Part shown: positions 60,278-64,000 of the stretch, piece after piece
Position numbering within the stretch: the stretch's first letter is position 1
Layout of the letters: each line of letters opens with the position of its first letter
Assembly (NCBI RefSeq): GCF_003046585.1
Contig: NZ_QAAE01000005.1
Span: 62,001 to 126,000, forward strand
Direction of reading: 5' to 3'
From: Nitrosomonas aestuarii
GTDB taxonomy: Bacteria; Pseudomonadota; Gammaproteobacteria; Burkholderiales; Nitrosomonadaceae
Length of the DNA: 64,000 nt
Made by a program: the position numbers and the translations under genes
Notes under the pieces: generated by a model
The model's input: only the letters and a program-made list of their open reading frames with translations
The model's database searches: none
Told to the model about the DNA's origin: nothing

Positions 60278-60886
60278 ATGAAGTTTAAACATTTACTCAA
60301 GTACACTACTCTGACGCTTGCAGCATTACTGACATTGGGACTTGCTTTAAATACCGTATTCGCCGCCGGACCTGCAAAATATAATGAAGCGGGCGAGCTG
60401 TTACTGCCACAGAACTACCGTGAATGGGTCATGGTAGGTACACAGGTCACTCCCAATGAAATGAATGAAGGCAATGCTCCTTTTGCTGAAATCCGAACTG
60501 TTTATCTTGATCCTGGCAGCTATGCACACTGGAAGAAAACCGGTGAATTTCGTGATGGCGCCATGACCGTCAAAGAATTAATCAGTGTTGGTGAGCGCAA
60601 AGGTCCGGGCAGCGGCAACGGTTACTTCATGGGGGACTATATTGGTCTGGAAGCTTCTGTTAAAGATTCCAAACGTTTCGCTAACGAACCTGGAAACTGG
60701 GCATTTTATATTTTTTATGTACCGGATATGCAGATGGTTACTGCGGCTAAAAACCTGCCTACTGAAGAATGTGCGGCCTGTCATAAAAGCAACGCTAAAG
60801 ATGATCTTGTTTTCACCCAGTTTTATCCAGTGCTGCGGGCGGCCAAAGCTACTGGAATATCAGGTATACAACCACCAAAGAAGTAG
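60278..60886 (+). CDS. cytL: Cytochrome P460 (periplasmic hydroxylamine-oxidising c-type cytochrome)
   Basis: A 202-residue secreted protein with a signal peptide cleaved after about residue 29 (NTVFA/AGPAK). The haem site CAACH is at 165-169. With that cleavage, Arg73 (EIRTVY) and Lys99 (MTVKEL) fall at mature positions 44 and 70, the Arg and the haem-cross-linking Lys described for Nitrosomonas P460. The enzyme oxidises hydroxylamine and NO to N2O. The gene stands alone, with a strong ribosome site and an inverted-repeat operator candidate upstream. Confidence 0.93.
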   Translation: MKFKHLLKYTTLTLAALLTLGLALNTVFAAGPAKYNEAGELLLPQNYREWVMVGTQVTPNEMNEGNAPFAEIRTVYLDPGSYAHWKKTGEFRDGAMTVKELISVGERKGPGSGNGYFMGDYIGLEASVKDSKRFANEPGNWAFYIFYVPDMQMVTAAKNLPTEECAACHKSNAKDDLVFTQFYPVLRAAKATGISGIQPPKK

Positions 60887-60897
60887 CATAAATCTAT

Positions 60898-60919
60898 CGC
60901 GGGCTTATGAATGCCCGCG
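60898..60919 (+). terminator. GC-rich hairpin after cytochrome P460
   Basis: CGCGGGC pairs with GCCCGCG (7 bp, 8-base loop) 12 bases after the stop. No clean T run follows, so termination may be partial. Confidence 0.55.
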
Positions 60920-61176
60920 CTGTAGCAAATCTATTTGACGGGATATAACGGGACGGCTTTTGCATCAAAGCATACCTATGGCAAACCGTCCTGCCTGCAA
61001 TAGATTAAGGATGGAGGATTGCAACATGGAAACAACTGTGTGTAGCATGAATATGCGCAAACAATTCATCAAAAACACATGTTGCTGGTTTTTATGCACG
61101 CTCACTTATTCAGACTTCGATAGTTTATGGTTTCAGAGCTACCGAGTTCACTATACAAAAGTTCTGCCCCTGCCAC

Positions 61177-61522
61177 ATGAAACCGGCCATAGTCCTGTTG
61201 ATAAAATCTGTAAATACGTTCTTGCCGGAAGGATATGTAAGTATTGGTGTTTTATTAACTTTACTGGTATGGGGCGCGTTTGGATATACACAGATGCGCC
61301 TTGACACAGAAAATACCTCGTCCGCAAAGTTATTCGGGCAAACTCGAACCTTTATCCGGATCAATTGCGACAGACCGTCCCACATTCAGTCTGAGAACTG
61401 CAACCATACCTAATGGACGCATGCAATTCGAAACAGGCTATACCTTTACTTTTGACCATAATAATCCCGACAAGGCGACACATACATTCCCTGAAACGCT
61501 CGTCCGTATCGGATTAAATTAG
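61177..61522 (+). pseudogene. Frameshifted, truncated porin-like (MetA-pathway transporter) gene
   Basis: An ATG at 61177 opens a signal-peptide-like stretch (VSIGVLLTLLVWGAFGYTQ) that runs on in one frame. The homologous continuation lies in a second frame after about 61300: SGKLEPLSGSIATDRPTFSL, NGRMQFETGYTFTFD and HTFPETLVRIGLN, ending at 61522. The ATDRPTF...ETGYTYTFD pattern is the start of the mature protein in Phenol_MetA_deg-type outer-membrane proteins. About 60-70 residues of a normally much longer barrel remain, so it is broken both by frameshift and by truncation. Confidence 0.6.
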
Positions 61523-61695
61523 AAACAGTAAAAAAGTCAGCTCCCGATGATCATCCGTCAAAAACCGAAAACCTGCCGTCCAGTTGTGCTAATGGTTACC
61601 CTTAGATAAGAATAATAGTCTCCCCAATATACTTCAGATATTGACTTGTTTAGACTGAGAACTAAGTTAATATTCGATTGAAAGAGGTGACTATT

Positions 61696-62103
61696 ATGAG
61701 AACAGCAACCATTAATTATTTCACGATTATATCCATATTTGCTCTTATGATGATCGGGCTGCCTGCAGTCGCCTACGCAACCGAACAAAATACGCAAGTC
61801 AATTCAACCGCAATAAAAACTGCAGGCAATACCGATCACCAAAAGCTGGCACATTACTATGAAGATCAGGCCAAAGAAATGCAGGCTAAAATACAAGAAC
61901 AGGTAGAAGCGTTCAATCATAAACCAAGCACCAGCTTTCTGGGTAGAAACGGGCAACGAATCAAAAAACATGTAGTTTTTAAAATTCACGAATTCGAAAA
62001 AGCTGCAGCAGAAAATCTGCAAAAAGCGGCTTACCATAACAAAATGGCCGAAGATCAGAAAAATCGCCAGCAATTCGCCGAATCAGGCAGGATTAAAGGC
62101 TAG
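61696..62103 (+). CDS. Small secreted helical protein
   Basis: A 135-residue protein with ATG at 61696 behind AAAGAGGTGA. The signal peptide ends at AYA (residue about 28). The mature part is highly charged and helical (HYYEDQAKEMQAKIQEQ, AAAENLQKAAYHNKMAEDQ). I recognise it only as resembling hypothetical periplasmic proteins of nitrifiers; no function is known. Confidence 0.75.
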   Translation: MRTATINYFTIISIFALMMIGLPAVAYATEQNTQVNSTAIKTAGNTDHQKLAHYYEDQAKEMQAKIQEQVEAFNHKPSTSFLGRNGQRIKKHVVFKIHEFEKAAAENLQKAAYHNKMAEDQKNRQQFAESGRIKG

Positions 62104-62182
62104 CCTTGGTACTACCCATATAGTTCTAAAAAAGCAGTCAATAGCTATCCTGTAGTTCCCCTTGTTTTAAATGGTAATTTTT

Positions 62183-62207
62183 AAAACCCACTTCGGTGGG
62201 TTTTTTT
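62183..62207 (+). terminator. Strong Rho-independent terminator
   Basis: AAAACCCAC pairs with GTGGGTTTT around a TTCG tetraloop, followed by T residues. It ends the transcript of the small secreted protein gene about 80 bases upstream. Confidence 0.88.
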
Positions 62208-62330
62208 ATGGATCAAGAAAAATGAAAATTTTCTCATGAGTGCTGCGGGAGCCGCAATGATGGATGCCCCCGAACGATCTGCCAAGACAGACAATCTCTC
62301 TCAATGAGGTTCCCGCTTTCGATATCATAA

Positions 62331-62358
62331 AAAAGGCTGAAACATGTTTCAGCCTTTT
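62331..62358 (-). terminator. Palindromic terminator for the gene at 62384
   Basis: AAAAGGCTGAAACA and its complement form a 28-base perfect palindrome 26 bases beyond the stop of the minus-strand gene, with six T residues following on that strand. Confidence 0.8.
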
Positions 62359-62383
62359 CCCGAAGTAAATTCGTTTTCTAAAT

Positions 62384-62887
62384 TTATCTAAATTGTTGTT
62401 GCTGGACATCCAACTCTTCCAGCGCTTTATCGAAGCCTTCCAGATCAAATTTCTCTTGTAAAATATGCAATTCTTTCAGATATTCATTGACCCGGTATTT
62501 CTGAGTTAATTCATGCACCTGCTTGGCCAGGAAAGGATCGAAAACTTCAAGAATACTGATATCCCACGGTGGGCAACTCAGACACACCGGTGGAATTGGC
62601 CAGCGAATTTTCCATTCTGGATGCATTAACTCCGGTAGTCTGAAATATAGTGGCGTGCAGCTCGTCGCATTGAGAATCGTAAAACCTGCGGCGATATAAT
62701 TATTGATCACATCACTTTTTTGTATCTCACAGGCATGATATGAAGGTGCGGCAACGTGAGTCTGGTTCACAATACCCCCTTTTTCGGCAGTAACACTTGC
62801 TGAATAGGTCGAAATACCCGCTACAGCACTTTGAATATATAGCAGCGCCAACAACACTAATAAAGATTTAATAGCAGTGTGTTTCAT
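62384..62887 (-). CDS. Small secreted protein of unknown function with a CLSC motif
   Basis: A 167-residue protein when started at ATG 62887, which has GAGGAG at the right distance; an upstream in-frame start (62956) lacks one. The signal peptide ends near AVAG (residue about 23). A central PPVCLSCPPWD gives a CxxC pair, with two other Cys (HACEI, TSCTP). The C-terminal third is helical and charged. I do not recognise the family. Confidence 0.75.
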   Translation of the reverse strand: MKHTAIKSLLVLLALLYIQSAVAGISTYSASVTAEKGGIVNQTHVAAPSYHACEIQKSDVINNYIAAGFTILNATSCTPLYFRLPELMHPEWKIRWPIPPVCLSCPPWDISILEVFDPFLAKQVHELTQKYRVNEYLKELHILQEKFDLEGFDKALEELDVQQQQFR

Positions 62888-63037
62888 AACAAACTCCTCT
62901 ACAATTAAATGAAAAAATATGCCATCTGCCAATTCTGCTTGAATTCGAAAAACCAAAAAAATTGCCAGAGTGAAGATAAATGTAATATGAATATTTCAAG
63001 CGATCAGTGACAAATCCCACATGCACAAAGAAAAAAT

Positions 63038-63244
63038 GTGAATCCCGTAACCCCCTATCCAGCCGTGTTTCATGAATTCACTCACGCTTTAGGGTTTTCT
63101 AGCAATATACTCAGGCAGGTAACATCGCGGATGGTTTTGGCAACAATGGATTGCGGGGACATGGACGAAATTAAAGCGGTTAATTGTCAATCAACAATTA
63201 AAATTTACCGCCTATCAATATCCAAAAGCTATCAGGAAAAATAA
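63038..63244 (+). pseudogene. Fragment with metalloprotease zinc motif HEFTHALGF
   Basis: A 68-codon stretch reads FHEFTHALGFSSNILRQ near its start, the HExxHxxGF zinc site of leishmanolysin-like or metzincin peptidases. The rest of such an enzyme is missing: no signal peptide, no third zinc ligand region and no preceding domain. It is probably a decayed scrap. The 290 bases that follow hold a minus-strand ORF (63198-63482) without recognisable content. Confidence 0.4.
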
Positions 63245-63536
63245 CTAACGAATTGTATTTTATACTTTTTTGTTGATATTGATCTTTTCCTGGTAACTCT
63301 TGCATATTGATTAATAATTTACGCATGATGCGTGAATCACATGACCAATCTTCCACTGCTATTAACACATTATTTTTATCTGGTCTGCGACAATTTGTCG
63401 CATTGATCCTCAGTTCATATTCAAATACCATTCTTGGATTTGCATTGAGAAAGTAGAATTTTTTCGGTCTACTACAACGCATTCATTGATTCATTTTGAT
63501 GAATTTTCTTTAGAAAAATCTCCGGAGCATCAAAAC

Positions 63537-64000
63537 TTGTATAAGTTTATTTCACTTTTCATAGGTTTCTTATTGTTTTTATTAAGTATAACGACAATGG
63601 CTCACGAGGGTGAGCCAAATATGGCGTTTGCATGGCGTGATGGCAATATTGAAGTAGATATCGCTCAGCAAGGAAGAGTATTGGGGGGCTACAAGGCATT
63701 TGTCATATCTTTCGCCGACTCTTTCACGCCTTATCGCATGGGCGACTCCGGGTTTACCGGATCAGGTTTCGATCAAGGCGGCATAATCAGTTATCAAACA
63801 GAAAGTACCTTGTTGAAATGGTCAGAAGAACAGTCAGCATGGTTGCAAGCAGGTTTCGCAGAACAATTGGTCATCAGCCGCTTATCAGATGAAAAAAAAG
63901 TGACGGACAATGAAGGAAATGGCTTGCAGGGGTTTATTACAAATTTGACAACCAGCAGCAGTTTCGAAGCACATCCTGTTTTTCGAATACAAAAAACAGA
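63537..64000 (+). CDS. Secreted protein of unknown function, 3' end cut by window
   Basis: An open frame from TTG 63537 (GGAG 9 bases upstream) to the edge, about 154 residues. A hydrophobic signal segment (FISLFIGFLLFLLSITTMA) precedes HEGEPNMAFAWRDGNIEVDI. The visible mature part is beta-rich and neutral, with motifs DSFTPYRMGDSGFTGSGF and QAGFAEQLVISRL. It may be a periplasmic or surface protein; I cannot name the family. Confidence 0.65.
   Translation, partial: MYKFISLFIGFLLFLLSITTMAHEGEPNMAFAWRDGNIEVDIAQQGRVLGGYKAFVISFADSFTPYRMGDSGFTGSGFDQGGIISYQTESTLLKWSEEQSAWLQAGFAEQLVISRLSDEKKVTDNEGNGLQGFITNLTTSSSFEAHPVFRIQKT

Noticed and set aside
63198-63482. 94-codon minus-strand open frame
   Set aside because: No recognisable motif, no ribosome site and an atypical amino-acid pattern; it overlaps a decayed stretch, so I do not call it a gene.

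Overview
The window looks like chromosome from an ammonia-oxidising betaproteobacterium of the Nitrosomonas type. The best markers are a complete cytochrome P460 with its CAACH haem site and the expected cross-link lysine, a divergently placed nnrS, a RegB/RegA redox pair, and Nitrosomonadaceae-like small secreted proteins. Base composition is moderate, and most genes are ordinary housekeeping genes.

Layout. 1-10 kb: a cut-off DAHP-synthase-like gene, a ClC chloride transporter that lacks the gating glutamate, regB-regA, a RapA/HepA helicase, pyrF and an HDOD protein. 10-36.5 kb: a large accessory block that I read as a cell-surface glycoprotein and glycan factory. It holds a TPR/O-GlcNAc-transferase/methyltransferase fusion, a 972-residue cysteine-free S-layer/RTX-like protein, an O-antigen-type ABC exporter (Wzm/Wzt), about ten genes for glycosyl transfer, acylation and methylation (one encodes a 1526-residue fusion), and a full type I secretion system (ABC, HlyD, TolC) followed by a small DUF6447-like gene. 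37-39 kb: lptE-holA. 39.8-46 kb: the proteostasis cluster tig-clpP-clpX-lon, then tRNA-Leu(UAG). 46-49.3 kb: an SDR gene and groES-groEL under a perfect CIRCE element. 50-58 kb: bioA, a beta-CASP metallo-beta-lactamase protein, an unknown membrane coiled-coil protein, ilvA, sbcB and a RidA-family gene. 58.5-64 kb: nnrS and cytochrome P460 diverging from a spacer with a perfect 10-bp-arm inverted repeat, then a decayed porin-like gene, small secreted proteins, a metalloprotease fragment and a cut-off secreted protein.

How it works together. The surface block suggests that a calcium-binding S-layer-like protein leaves by the dedicated type I exporter, and that the neighbouring enzymes build a glycan exported by Wzm/Wzt. 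The TPR-OGT fusion next to the S-layer-like gene suggests the protein itself may be O-glycosylated; this is inference. The right end concerns nitrogen-oxide chemistry. Decayed genes (an IS1595-type transposase, a porin-like gene, a metalloprotease fragment, a possible KAP-like NTPase) fill several of the long spacers.
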